Positions 1 to 6,865 of a DNA stretch of 8,300 nucleotides are shown here, piece after piece. This stretch comes from Christiangramia sp. (lineage in GTDB: Bacteria; Bacteroidota; Bacteroidia; Flavobacteriales; Flavobacteriaceae), in contig JAGXII010000184.1 of NCBI GenBank assembly GCA_024635735.1, forward strand, positions 1 to 8,300, in the 5' to 3' direction. Position 1 is the first letter of the stretch; the number at the start of each line of letters is the position of its first letter. The position numbers and the translations under genes were made by a program. The notes beneath the pieces are model-generated. The model saw nothing but the letters and a program-made list of their open reading frames with translations. It did not search any database and had not been told where the DNA came from.

Positions 1-775
1 AAATACTCTGGGCATCATCTCCTACCACACATATATTCTGAAATTTATCTGAAAGTGCTCTTACGATAAGATATTGTGAATGATTAGTATCCTGGTACTC
101 ATCGACCAGAATATATCTAAACCTGTTCTGATATTTATGGAGTACATCCGGAAAGCGATTTAAAAGCTCATTGGTCTTCAGTAAAAGATCATCGAAATCC
201 ATCGCTCCCGCCTTAAAACAGCGGTCTACATATTCTTTATAAATTTCGCCTAGACGAGGTTTCTTAGACATCGCATCGGCTTCCTGAAGCTCAGGATTCT
301 GGAAATAAGCCTTAACGGTAATCAGGCTGTTTTTATAAGAAGAAATTCGGTTATAAACCTGCTTGTATTTATAAACATCCTTATCAAGCCTCATATCCTT
401 GATGATCGCCCGGATCACACTTTGAGAATCCTGCGTATCGTAAATAGTAAAATTGGAAGGGTATCCCAGTTTATCAGCTTCGAATCTAAGGATCTTGGCA
501 AAAACCGAGTGAAAAGTTCCCATCCACAGGTTTTTTGCCTCGCTGCTGCCCACAATTTTAGAAATACGCTGTTTCATTTCCCGGGCCGCCTTATTGGTAA
601 AAGTAAGAGACAGAATATTAAATGCATCTACTCCCTGATCCATTAAATAGGCGATCCTGTAGGTAAGCACCCTGGTTTTACCGGATCCTGCTCCGGCAAT
701 TACAATCATGGCCCCATCTTTTTGCAGCACCGGAGCCCTCTGTGCATCATTCAATTCAGCTAAATAAGCTTCCAA
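1..775 (-). CDS. uvrD: UvrD/PcrA-type ATP-dependent DNA helicase, N-terminal part (runs off left edge)
   Basis: Superfamily 1A 3'-5' DNA helicase of the UvrD/PcrA/Rep group, which unwinds DNA in nucleotide excision and mismatch repair and clears replication conflicts in the cytoplasm. Translating the minus strand gives 258 residues with the motifs in order: Q-motif LNDAQ (8-12), Walker A AGAGSGKT (27-34), motif Ia LTFTNKAAREM (57-67), motif Ib TFHS (87-90), Walker B DEYQD (225-229) and motif III GDDAQSI (252-258), where the window ends. Full-length family members are roughly 700-800 residues, so about a third is visible. No ATG is available: the frame is closed by TAA at 790-788, and the first in-frame ATG would remove the Q-motif. 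The start is therefore taken as TTG at 775-773, preceded by GGAG. The gene is divergent from the M20 hydrolase gene. The family is certain; UvrD versus PcrA naming is a convention here. Confidence 0.96.
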   Translation of the reverse strand, partial: MEAYLAELNDAQRAPVLQKDGAMIVIAGAGSGKTRVLTYRIAYLMDQGVDAFNILSLTFTNKAAREMKQRISKIVGSSEAKNLWMGTFHSVFAKILRFEADKLGYPSNFTIYDTQDSQSVIRAIIKDMRLDKDVYKYKQVYNRISSYKNSLITVKAYFQNPELQEADAMSKKPRLGEIYKEYVDRCFKAGAMDFDDLLLKTNELLNRFPDVLHKYQNRFRYILVDEYQDTNHSQYLIVRALSDKFQNICVVGDDAQSI

Positions 776-780
776 ATTTT

Positions 781-784
781 CTCC
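781..784 (-). promoter_or_regulatory. Ribosome binding site supporting the TTG start of the helicase
   Basis: On the minus strand GGAG lies at 784-781, five bases before the TTG codon at 775-773. This is the clearest Shine-Dalgarno-like sequence next to any start in the window; the other starts have A/T-rich leaders, as is usual in Bacteroidota. It decides the start, because no in-frame ATG precedes the conserved Q-motif. Confidence 0.6.
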
Positions 785-918
785 GTTTTATTAAAGCTGA
801 AAGGTAACTAAAATGGTCAAAAAAGGAAACCAGAGTTATATCGTTTTTTGAACAATTCAGCATCTACAACAAACGATGCAGGATATTTTAATATATTTAA
901 AAAAAATTCGCGGAATAC

Positions 919-938
919 AACGGTTTCACACAACCGTT
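919..938. repeat. Perfect 7-bp inverted repeat upstream of the M20 hydrolase gene
   Basis: AACGGTT at 919-925 and AACCGTT at 932-938 are exact reverse complements separated by a six-base spacer (TCACAC). The repeat ends 41 bases before the ATG at 980. It could be an operator for a dimeric regulator or a hairpin in the 5' untranslated region. It is followed by TATTTTC rather than a clean T-run, and no plus-strand gene lies upstream, so it is unlikely to be a terminator. Confidence 0.4.
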
Positions 939-979
939 TATTTTCAGAATATAGATTAGAACCCTTTAATTCATAGAAA

Positions 980-2266
980 ATGAAATATCTATTTTATCTG
1001 TCTTTTTTCATAACAGCATTGCTACAGGCCCAGAATTCGATTCCTGAAAAAGAATTTGAAAACATTGAAGATAAAGTTATTGAATGGCGCCGGGAAATTC
1101 ATGAAAACCCTGAACTTTCCAATCGTGAATTCAAAACTGCCGAAAAGATTGCCAATCATTTAAAAGGTCTTGGGATAGAAGTTAAAACCGGAGTTGCGAA
1201 AACCGGAGTAGTAGGAATTCTAAAAGGAAATAATCCAGGAAAAGTGGTTGCTTTACGGGCAGATATTGACGGACTTCCTGTAACCGAGAATAACGACCTT
1301 CCATTTAAATCTGAAGTAAAGACGGAATTTCTGGGTGCTAAAACCGGGGTAATGCATGCCTGCGGACATGATACTCACACAGCTATCCTGATGGGAGTCG
1401 CTGAGATTCTTTCAAAGCATAAAGACAAAATCAACGGAACCGTAAAATTTATTTTCCAACCTGCAGAAGAAGGGCCACCTCCGGGAGAAGAAGGTGGAGC
1501 TGCCCTGATGATAAAAGAAGGGGTGCTAAAAAATCCTGACGTAGATGCTATTTTTGGTTTACACATAAATGCAGGTACTCCTGTAGGAACGATTAAATAC
1601 AAACCAGAGGGAACTATGGCCGCTGTTGAAAGATTTGTTATTAATGTAAAGGGTGTTCAGGCACACGGATCGGCACCATGGAGCGGAGTGGATCCTATAC
1701 TTATTTCGGCAAAAATCATAGATGGCCTGCAAACCATCATCAGTAGAAATACCGATTTAACTGAATCTGCCGCTGTTATTACCGTTGGAAAGATTACCAG
1801 CGGCGTTCGCTTTAATATTATCCCGGAAACGGCTGAAATGATAGGAACTGTAAGAACCCTTGATCCCGAAAATAAAGCGCTGATTTTAAAACGCATGCGC
1901 GAAATGGTACCTGCTATCGCGAAAGCATATGGAGGAGATGCTACTATTGAAATTCAGAATAATACGGCCATAACTTTTAACGATCCTGAGCTTACCAGGG
2001 AAATGCTACCTACTCTTAAAAAGGTTGCCGGAGAAAACAACGTACAGCTAATGAAGGCGACTACAGGAGGTGAAGATTTTTCTTTCTTTCAGGAAGAAGT
2101 ACCCGGGTTTTATTTTTTCCTTGGAGGAATGCCTGTGAATGGAGAGCCAACAAGACACCATACTCCTGATTTTTACATAGACGAAAGCGGACTCCTTCTG
2201 GGAGTAGAAACCATGACACAGTTAACACTGGATTATTTAAATTCTGAATCTACTGTTTCTAAATAA
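980..2266 (+). CDS. Secreted M20D-family amidohydrolase / carboxypeptidase
   Basis: Metal-dependent hydrolase of the M20D group (hippurate hydrolase, N-acyl-amino-acid amidohydrolase, CPSA-type carboxypeptidase, plant IAA-amino-acid hydrolase), which cleaves N-acyl groups or C-terminal residues from amino-acid conjugates. The 428-residue length is normal for the family plus a signal peptide. Residues 1-18 form a hydrophobic type I signal peptide ending ALLQAQ, with no lipobox Cys, so the enzyme should be periplasmic or secreted. Expected metal-site and catalytic residues are all present: HACGHD (126-131, ligands C128 and H130), PAEEG (161-165, E163/E164), GLH (H195) and HHTPDF (H393/H394). 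The dimerisation (lid) domain is approximately 215-325. A TAG two codons upstream fixes the ATG start. It is followed after 26 bases by the membrane protein gene, probably one transcript. Exact substrate cannot be told from sequence. Confidence 0.93.
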   Translation: MKYLFYLSFFITALLQAQNSIPEKEFENIEDKVIEWRREIHENPELSNREFKTAEKIANHLKGLGIEVKTGVAKTGVVGILKGNNPGKVVALRADIDGLPVTENNDLPFKSEVKTEFLGAKTGVMHACGHDTHTAILMGVAEILSKHKDKINGTVKFIFQPAEEGPPPGEEGGAALMIKEGVLKNPDVDAIFGLHINAGTPVGTIKYKPEGTMAAVERFVINVKGVQAHGSAPWSGVDPILISAKIIDGLQTIISRNTDLTESAAVITVGKITSGVRFNIIPETAEMIGTVRTLDPENKALILKRMREMVPAIAKAYGGDATIEIQNNTAITFNDPELTREMLPTLKKVAGENNVQLMKATTGGEDFSFFQEEVPGFYFFLGGMPVNGEPTRHHTPDFYIDESGLLLGVETMTQLTLDYLNSESTVSK

Positions 2267-2292
2267 TTTTCAATTTTTCTATTTGATTACTA

Positions 2293-2814
2293 ATGAACCA
2301 AACTGAAATTCTCGATTTTTTATACCCTATTCTTCCTGCTCTAATTGTGGGAGTTGTTGCTTTTTACTTCTTTTATACCTATTCTAAAAATGAAGAAAAC
2401 CGAAGAAGATTTTTAATCCTGAGAGAAAATCAAAAAACGGCTCTTCCAATTAAACTTCAGGCGTATGAGCGTATGGCACTTTTTCTGGAACGTATATCCC
2501 CGGGGAAAATATTATTCAGAGTAAAACCTGCTTCAGAAGAAGCTGATTTATACGCCAACTTACTTATAGGAAATATTGAACAGGAATTTGAGCATAATCT
2601 AGCACAACAGATTTATGTAAGTAACGAATGCTGGGACTATATTAAAACTTCAAAAAATGCCACGATTGGCATGATAAGAAAAGCTGCGGCAAAAGATGAA
2701 GTACAGAATGCCGACCAACTAAGAGAAATAATATTAAAGAGTTTAATGGATAAGCAATCTCCTACAGATGCCGCTATCTCCTATATAAAGAAGGAAGTTA
2801 AAAGCCTAACCTAA
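2293..2814 (+). CDS. Conserved single-pass membrane protein of unknown function
   Basis: A 173-residue protein whose function I do not know. One hydrophobic segment spans about residues 9-30, followed directly by a basic stretch (ENRRRF), so by the positive-inside rule the C-terminal 140 residues should lie in the cytoplasm. The best conserved-looking block is LPIKLQAYER (51-60) followed by MALFLERISP (61-70). The remainder is predicted mainly helical and charged. It resembles small proteins common in Flavobacteriia that I believe are filed as DUF7935, but I could not check this. There is no signal-peptide cleavage motif or catalytic motif. It lies 26 bases behind the M20 hydrolase gene on the same strand, suggesting co-transcription. 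Its last 17 bases overlap the end of the convergent patatin B gene. Confidence 0.85.
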   Translation: MNQTEILDFLYPILPALIVGVVAFYFFYTYSKNEENRRRFLILRENQKTALPIKLQAYERMALFLERISPGKILFRVKPASEEADLYANLLIGNIEQEFEHNLAQQIYVSNECWDYIKTSKNATIGMIRKAAAKDEVQNADQLREIILKSLMDKQSPTDAAISYIKKEVKSLT

Positions 2815-3721
2815 ACCAGGAAGATCTGGAAGCTTTGTCTTCCATATCTTTCTTCTCGGCATATTCATACCCCTGCTGCCACCATTTAGTCATAGCTTTC
2901 TTATTAAAAACCAAAGAGTTTTCAGTGAGTTTGGTAGGCGTATAATAAATATTTAGTTTCACCTTCTTATTTAAAGCTGCAAGCTTCCCTTCTACTATAT
3001 CGTGGTATTCTACCTGATCGAGTAAAAAACCAAAAAGATTTATCATCAGGGAAAAAGGGTTTTTGCCAAGAACCTTATTATATTCCATATTTTCAGCTTC
3101 AAGGATAATGGCATCCACTTCTGTCGCTCCACGACGTATCGCTTCCCTGATTGGAACCACGCAGCCCAGTCCGCCATCAGCATACTCAAAACCATTTTTT
3201 TTTGCAAGGCTCATAAATGGTATATAATTGCAGCTTATCCAGATCCAGTCACAAAAATCATCATATTCAAATTCGTGGATAGACTTATATTCCACTCTGT
3301 TCTTAGACAAATTAGAAACAGTCACGACCACATCTCCTATCTGATTTTTCAACTCCTGAAAGTCCAGGTGCGAAAAATTCTTTCTAATATTTCTTTTTAG
3401 AGCTTTACTTTCCCCGAATGTTCTCTTCTGCTTGATAAACTGCCAGAACATATTAAAGTAGTTAATAGTGACATATTCCCGTCCATCTTTCTTCTTTACC
3501 ACAAAGGGATTAATGCTAAAGATTTTTCGCTGCGTTACATTAGTATAGATATCATAAATCTTTTGAATATTACCAGCTGCAAGATGTGGAATAAGAAGGC
3601 TTCCGGTAGAAGTTCCCAGGAACAGGTCATACTTATGTTTTTTTTCCTGGATAAGATATTGAGCAATACCACCGGCAAAAGCTCCTTTGCTTCCTCCTCC
3701 AGATATAACCAATGCACGCAT
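2798..3721 (-). CDS. Patatin-like phospholipase B (second of a tandem pair)
   Basis: Patatin-fold serine acyl hydrolase with a Ser-Asp dyad, a family that releases fatty acids from glycerolipids. The 307 residues begin at the catalytic core: oxyanion loop GGGSKG (8-13), nucleophile elbow GTSTG with S38 (36-40), and the DGG motif with D182 (182-184). Block III reads WISCNY-P-F (161-169). No signal peptide or membrane segment is seen, so it should act in the cytoplasm or on the inner leaflet of the inner membrane. It aligns without gaps to patatin A through residue 288 (about 59% identity by hand count) and then has its own basic, aromatic tail ending SSWFRLGF. Its ATG overlaps the stop codon of patatin A (TAATG), indicating translational coupling. 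Codons 173-176 contain an A9 run on the coding strand. Its last 17 bases overlap the convergent plus-strand gene. Substrate is unknown. Confidence 0.92.
   Translation of the reverse strand: MRALVISGGGSKGAFAGGIAQYLIQEKKHKYDLFLGTSTGSLLIPHLAAGNIQKIYDIYTNVTQRKIFSINPFVVKKKDGREYVTINYFNMFWQFIKQKRTFGESKALKRNIRKNFSHLDFQELKNQIGDVVVTVSNLSKNRVEYKSIHEFEYDDFCDWIWISCNYIPFMSLAKKNGFEYADGGLGCVVPIREAIRRGATEVDAIILEAENMEYNKVLGKNPFSLMINLFGFLLDQVEYHDIVEGKLAALNKKVKLNIYYTPTKLTENSLVFNKKAMTKWWQQGYEYAEKKDMEDKASRSSWFRLGF
2827..2844 (+). terminator. Possible weak terminator hairpin after the membrane protein gene
   Basis: TGGAAG (2827-2832) pairs with CTTCCA (2839-2844) around a six-base loop, 12 bases after the stop codon at 2812-2814. 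A competing pairing exists, GGAAGA (2819-2824) with TCTTCC (2838-2843). The following bases are T-rich (TATCTTTCTTCTC) but not a clean T-run. The whole element lies inside the 3' end of the opposing patatin B gene, so it may be only coding sequence. Confidence 0.25.
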
Positions 3722-3723
3722 TA
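3719..3723 (-). other. Stop-start overlap TAATG between patatin A and patatin B
   Basis: On the minus strand the stop codon TAA (3723-3721) of patatin A shares its last base with the ATG (3721-3719) of patatin B. Such overlaps commonly allow a terminating ribosome to reinitiate, tying the output of the two proteins together. No Shine-Dalgarno sequence of its own was seen for patatin B. Confidence 0.85.
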
Positions 3724-4623
3724 AGGTTCAATTTGATTAAGTTCTTTATTCTGATGTTTTGCAAATTCATAACCGCTTTCCCACCAGGCCGTCATCTGCT
3801 TTTCATCAAAAATAAGAGAATTCGTTGTCAAAACAGTAGGGGTATAATAGAAATTGAGGATTGCATTATTATTCGCAGCCGCAAATTTTCCAATTTTAAT
3901 ATTCTGTGTTTCTATTCTATCCAGCATAAAAGCAAAAAGATTAGTGATAAGAGAAAACACATTCTTGGAAGGTAACCGGTTAAAGTAGGTAACTTCAGTT
4001 TTTAGAATAATAGCATCCACCTCGGTAGCCCCGCGACGTAAAGCTTCTTCAATAGGAACCATAGACCCCAGCCCTCCGTCTGCATACTCACATCCATTTT
4101 TAGTAACAAGACTCATAAATGGCGTATAATTACAGCTTATCCATATCCATTCGATAAAAGATTCATAATCGTAATCATTAATAGATTTATATTCTACCTC
4201 ATTTAAAGATAAATTGGAAACAGTGACAATGATTTCCTTTGGACCGGCTTTAAGTTTTTCAAATTCCTCCCGGGTTAAAGTATTAGCAATAAGTTTTTTC
4301 AGGTTAAAGCTATCTCCAAAGGTTTTACGGCCCCGAATGAAGTTCTTCATCACATTAAAGTGATTGATGGTAATATTCTCATACCCATGCTTTTTCTTGA
4401 TCAAAAAAGGCCTGCTGCTAAAAATACTGGACTGGTTCACTGAGGTGTACACTCTTTTAATCTTTTCGGCCTTTTCCAGCGCTAAATGGGAGATTAGCAG
4501 GCTGCCTGTGGAAGTACCCAGATAAAGATCGTAATCCCGGTTTAAAACTTCTGTGAGGTATTGGGCTACGCCTCCTGCAAAGGCTCCCTTACTACCACCA
4601 CCCGATATTACCAGTGCCCTCAT
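3721..4623 (-). CDS. Patatin-like phospholipase A (first of a tandem pair)
   Basis: Patatin-family acyl hydrolase of 300 residues, paralogous to the gene directly downstream. Visible are GGGSKG (8-13) for the oxyanion hole, GTSTG (36-40) with nucleophile S38, and DGG (182-184) with catalytic D182. The conserved block just before the DGG motif reads WISCNYTPFMS (161-171). The chain starts at the first core strand, leaving no room for a signal peptide, so an intracellular role is inferred. The C-terminal part has WW-GYE-A (276-288 region), shared with its partner. It is the middle gene of a three-gene operon: its ATG lies one base after the stop codon of the M1 aminopeptidase gene, and its TAA overlaps the ATG of patatin B. 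No CD-NTase or other CBASS gene lies beside it, so a CapV-like defence role is not supported. Lipid substrate is unknown. Confidence 0.92.
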   Translation of the reverse strand: MRALVISGGGSKGAFAGGVAQYLTEVLNRDYDLYLGTSTGSLLISHLALEKAEKIKRVYTSVNQSSIFSSRPFLIKKKHGYENITINHFNVMKNFIRGRKTFGDSFNLKKLIANTLTREEFEKLKAGPKEIIVTVSNLSLNEVEYKSINDYDYESFIEWIWISCNYTPFMSLVTKNGCEYADGGLGSMVPIEEALRRGATEVDAIILKTEVTYFNRLPSKNVFSLITNLFAFMLDRIETQNIKIGKFAAANNNAILNFYYTPTVLTTNSLIFDEKQMTAWWESGYEFAKHQNKELNQIEP

Positions 4624-4624
4624 A

Positions 4625-6739
4625 TTACCCCATTAGTTTAGATCTAAGATAATCAGTTTCCTCCTTATTCATAGATTGAGCAATATTTTCAAGCTTTGAT
4701 CTGTATTCCTCATTCTTAAGCAACTCCAGCAGTAAATCCCTGCAATATTTTTTGAAACGCCAGGTATGATGCTCAGTACCCTTTACCAGATTTTCCAGGC
4801 TGGACCTGTCAAAAGTTCCAATTTGATAAAGGTATCCAAAAGCATTTTCTCTTACCTCAAAAGGCATTGCACTACTGGTATATCCTGAAAGTTCTTTATA
4901 ATAATCACCGGCTTTTTCCGGCTCGTATTCCGGAGTTACAAGATTTAAAGTTAACCAAAGCATTCTTATATTCTTATTATAAAAGCCTTCTATCCCTCTT
5001 GTCTTCTCAAAATAATATGTTCTGCTTTCAGGAAATCGTTCCCATAATTTGTAAAGTGCAGCTTCTTTAGTAAGATATGATGCATCGCCCAGCAAAGTCT
5101 CAAATTTCTCCTTCATTTCCTGCAGAATATCTTTCATGGTGAGAGCTATAGCCTGCCTTACATATAAGTTATTGCTCTCAAAAGCCTTTGTGTAGAGATC
5201 TATCGCCAATTCTGAATTTAATCCTGAAAGCTGATGCACTACCTCCTGGCCTATATAGTCATTTACCGGAAAATCCAGTGCCTTATCCAATAGCTCGTAT
5301 TTTTGTGAGAGTGGGGTTTCCCGCAAGGCGGCAATATTGAGATAATTCCTTATAAATTCTGATTTTTTTAATGATTCCAGGGCTTCCGAAGCTTTAAAAG
5401 CCGACTGCCGCAGCCAGTCGTTTACAAACTGACTGAGGTCCTGACCTGAAGCCATTTCCATTTCAGCGATAAGATTATCTGTTTCCGCATTTTTAAAACT
5501 GTATAATTCGAGATAATTTTTAACCCCTTCCTTAAAAGCCTTTTCGCCAATTTTCTCTTTGATAATATGTAAAGCCCAGGCTCCTTTTTGATAATAGGTT
5601 AATGATCCGGAATTTGAACTAAGAATCGCCTCTCCTTTTCCCGAATCGCTCAGTTCCTTTAACTGTTCCGCAGTCTCAAATAATTTCCAGTAATAATAGT
5701 CCTCACCAAAAAGTTCCTTTTCTGCCAGCAATGCGTAATAGGTTGCAAATCCCTCATTAAGCCAGTGATGTTTTCCGTTTTTTTCTGTTACCAGATCCCC
5801 AAACCACTGATGGGCCAGTTCATGTGCATTAACATTTACAAAATTCCTGTCCTTATAACCTATAGAATCGGTCATCATAGAATTGGAAAAAATAGTGGTC
5901 CCCGTATTCTCCATTCCTGCATATAAAAAATCCAGTACCGGAATTTGTTTATAATTTTGCCATGGATAGGGCTCCCCAATCTCCTTTTCCAGAAAGTCAA
6001 AGATTTCCTTAGAGTATCGATAGCTAGGCTCAACCATTTGGGAATCCTGAGGACGATAAAATAGCATTATGCTATCCCCAGTTGCTGAAGATATTGTTTT
6101 ATGATCATATTTTCCGGCAGCAAACGCCACGAGATAACTGCTCATAGGCTTTTTCATATCATATTCCCATAAGGTCACCGAATCGTTAAGCTGCTCTTTA
6201 TTCTTTAAAATTCCGTTTCCTATGAGTTCATAACCCGAAGGAAACTCATAACTAAGATCAAATTCCAGTTTTTCCTGCATATCATCGAAACTCGGCAGCC
6301 AACTGGAAGTATATTTACCCTGCCCCTGTGTCCAGACCTGCCGGTTTTCTTTGTCAATTTCAGGAGAATTCCAGTTGATAAAATACAAACCGGATTTTGG
6401 GTGTGTTGCAAATTTCAGCTCCAGATTGTTTTTTGAGGAAGGCCGAAAGGAGTGGATAATGGAAACCCCGGTTTCATCTACCGAAAATTTTACGGTATTC
6501 CCATTTAAAAGTATATCAGAAAACTGCATGTGCCGGCCATCAATATGCAAAGTATCGGCTGCCTGGATTACATTAAATTCATAGGAAATATTTCCTTCAA
6601 CACGTGTTTTAATCGGAATTATTTGCACCTGAGCTTCAGCATGTGTAAAGTCGAAAAAATCGGTTTGTGAGTATTTTTTTTCCTGAGCTATAAAGACAAC
6701 TGAGTAAAAAAAGACCAGAAAGGCTAATTTTTTATGCAT
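4625..6739 (-). CDS. Secreted M1-family metalloaminopeptidase
   Basis: Zinc aminopeptidase of the gluzincin M1 family, which removes N-terminal residues from peptides. The 704-residue product starts with a type I signal peptide (about residues 1-19, ending FIAQ, no lipobox Cys), so it should act in the periplasm or outside the cell. Order of parts: N-terminal beta domain (about 35-210), exopeptidase loop AGMEN (274-278, the family's GAMEN), zinc motif HELAH (306-310) followed after 18 residues by the third ligand E329 in NEG, and the catalytic tyrosine Y383 in YQKGA. The C-terminal region (about 450-704) is helical and repeat-like, with no recognised extra domain and no type IX secretion tail seen. 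It is the first gene of an operon with two patatin genes; the next ATG follows its stop after one base. A divergent 126-base gap separates it from recG. Residue specificity is unknown. Confidence 0.95.
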   Translation of the reverse strand: MHKKLAFLVFFYSVVFIAQEKKYSQTDFFDFTHAEAQVQIIPIKTRVEGNISYEFNVIQAADTLHIDGRHMQFSDILLNGNTVKFSVDETGVSIIHSFRPSSKNNLELKFATHPKSGLYFINWNSPEIDKENRQVWTQGQGKYTSSWLPSFDDMQEKLEFDLSYEFPSGYELIGNGILKNKEQLNDSVTLWEYDMKKPMSSYLVAFAAGKYDHKTISSATGDSIMLFYRPQDSQMVEPSYRYSKEIFDFLEKEIGEPYPWQNYKQIPVLDFLYAGMENTGTTIFSNSMMTDSIGYKDRNFVNVNAHELAHQWFGDLVTEKNGKHHWLNEGFATYYALLAEKELFGEDYYYWKLFETAEQLKELSDSGKGEAILSSNSGSLTYYQKGAWALHIIKEKIGEKAFKEGVKNYLELYSFKNAETDNLIAEMEMASGQDLSQFVNDWLRQSAFKASEALESLKKSEFIRNYLNIAALRETPLSQKYELLDKALDFPVNDYIGQEVVHQLSGLNSELAIDLYTKAFESNNLYVRQAIALTMKDILQEMKEKFETLLGDASYLTKEAALYKLWERFPESRTYYFEKTRGIEGFYNKNIRMLWLTLNLVTPEYEPEKAGDYYKELSGYTSSAMPFEVRENAFGYLYQIGTFDRSSLENLVKGTEHHTWRFKKYCRDLLLELLKNEEYRSKLENIAQSMNKEETDYLRSKLMG

Positions 6740-6865
6740 GTAAGTTTGAGGAATATCTATTGCAAATTACGAAATTGAATATTCACAACATAAATTTTAT
6801 AACTTAAAGGAGCTTTCTGAAAATGCCTTTACAAAATATCCCCCTGATTTAATATCTTCGTTTTT
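6740..6865. promoter_or_regulatory. Divergent intergenic region between the aminopeptidase operon and recG
   Basis: This 126-base A/T-rich gap must hold the promoters for the three-gene minus-strand operon and for recG. Toward recG a candidate promoter is visible at 6827-6860. Toward the aminopeptidase gene, no match to TAnnTTTG with a TTG at proper spacing was convincing. No hairpin or small gene was seen. Confidence 0.5.
6827..6860 (+). promoter_or_regulatory. Candidate Bacteroidota-type promoter for recG
   Basis: TATCTTCG at 6853-6860 differs by one base from the Bacteroidota -7 consensus TAnnTTTG. TTTACA at 6827-6832 is a plausible but degenerate -33 element, 20 bases upstream. The -7 element ends only five bases before the recG ATG, so transcription would begin at or next to the start codon. 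Confidence 0.3.

Larger units (their letters stand above)
776..979. promoter_or_regulatory. Divergent intergenic region between the helicase and M20 hydrolase genes
   Basis: This A/T-rich region must carry promoters for both flanking genes. I could not find a convincing Bacteroidota promoter (TTG at -33 with TAnnTTTG at -7) in either direction. The closest match toward the M20 gene is TATATTTA near 891-898, which lacks a suitably placed TTG. A perfect 7-base inverted repeat at 919-938 is the only clear structure. No small gene is visible. Confidence 0.5.
2858..4623 (-). repeat. Tandem gene duplication (patatin A and B)
   Basis: The two adjacent patatin genes encode proteins that align without gaps from residue 1 to about 288, with roughly 170 identical positions by hand count. 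All catalytic motifs sit at identical residue numbers (8-13, 36-40, 182-184). Even in the invariant N-terminal block, the DNA differs at many third codon positions. The duplication is therefore old rather than recent, and both copies appear to be kept under protein-level selection. Confidence 0.88.

Noticed and set aside
422..646. 74-codon open frame on the plus strand
   Set aside because: It lies entirely antisense to the helicase gene across the strongly conserved motif Ia/Ib region, and its product has no recognisable features.
919..938. Inverted repeat as an intrinsic terminator
   Set aside because: No plus-strand gene precedes it, and on the minus strand it lies upstream of the helicase gene rather than after a gene. 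It is not followed by a proper T-run.
1375..1896. Two minus-strand open frames (1375-1602 and 1657-1896) inside the M20 gene
   Set aside because: Both are opposite to conserved catalytic and lid-domain coding sequence and show no plausible protein character.
3712..3975. 87-codon plus-strand open frame opposite the patatin A 3' end
   Set aside because: It is antisense to conserved patatin sequence and is basic, low-complexity and without a motif; a chance frame.
2798..4623. Patatins as CapV-like effectors of a CBASS anti-phage system
   Set aside because: No cyclic-nucleotide synthase, E1/E2-like, JAB or HORMA/TRIP13 gene lies nearby. The neighbours are a peptidase and housekeeping helicases, and the pair sits in an ordinary chromosomal operon.
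4625..5400. Type IX secretion sorting domain at the C-terminus of the M1 aminopeptidase
   Set aside because: The C-terminal region is charged and helical with no beta-rich tail or terminal basic-hydrophobic signature typical of such domains.
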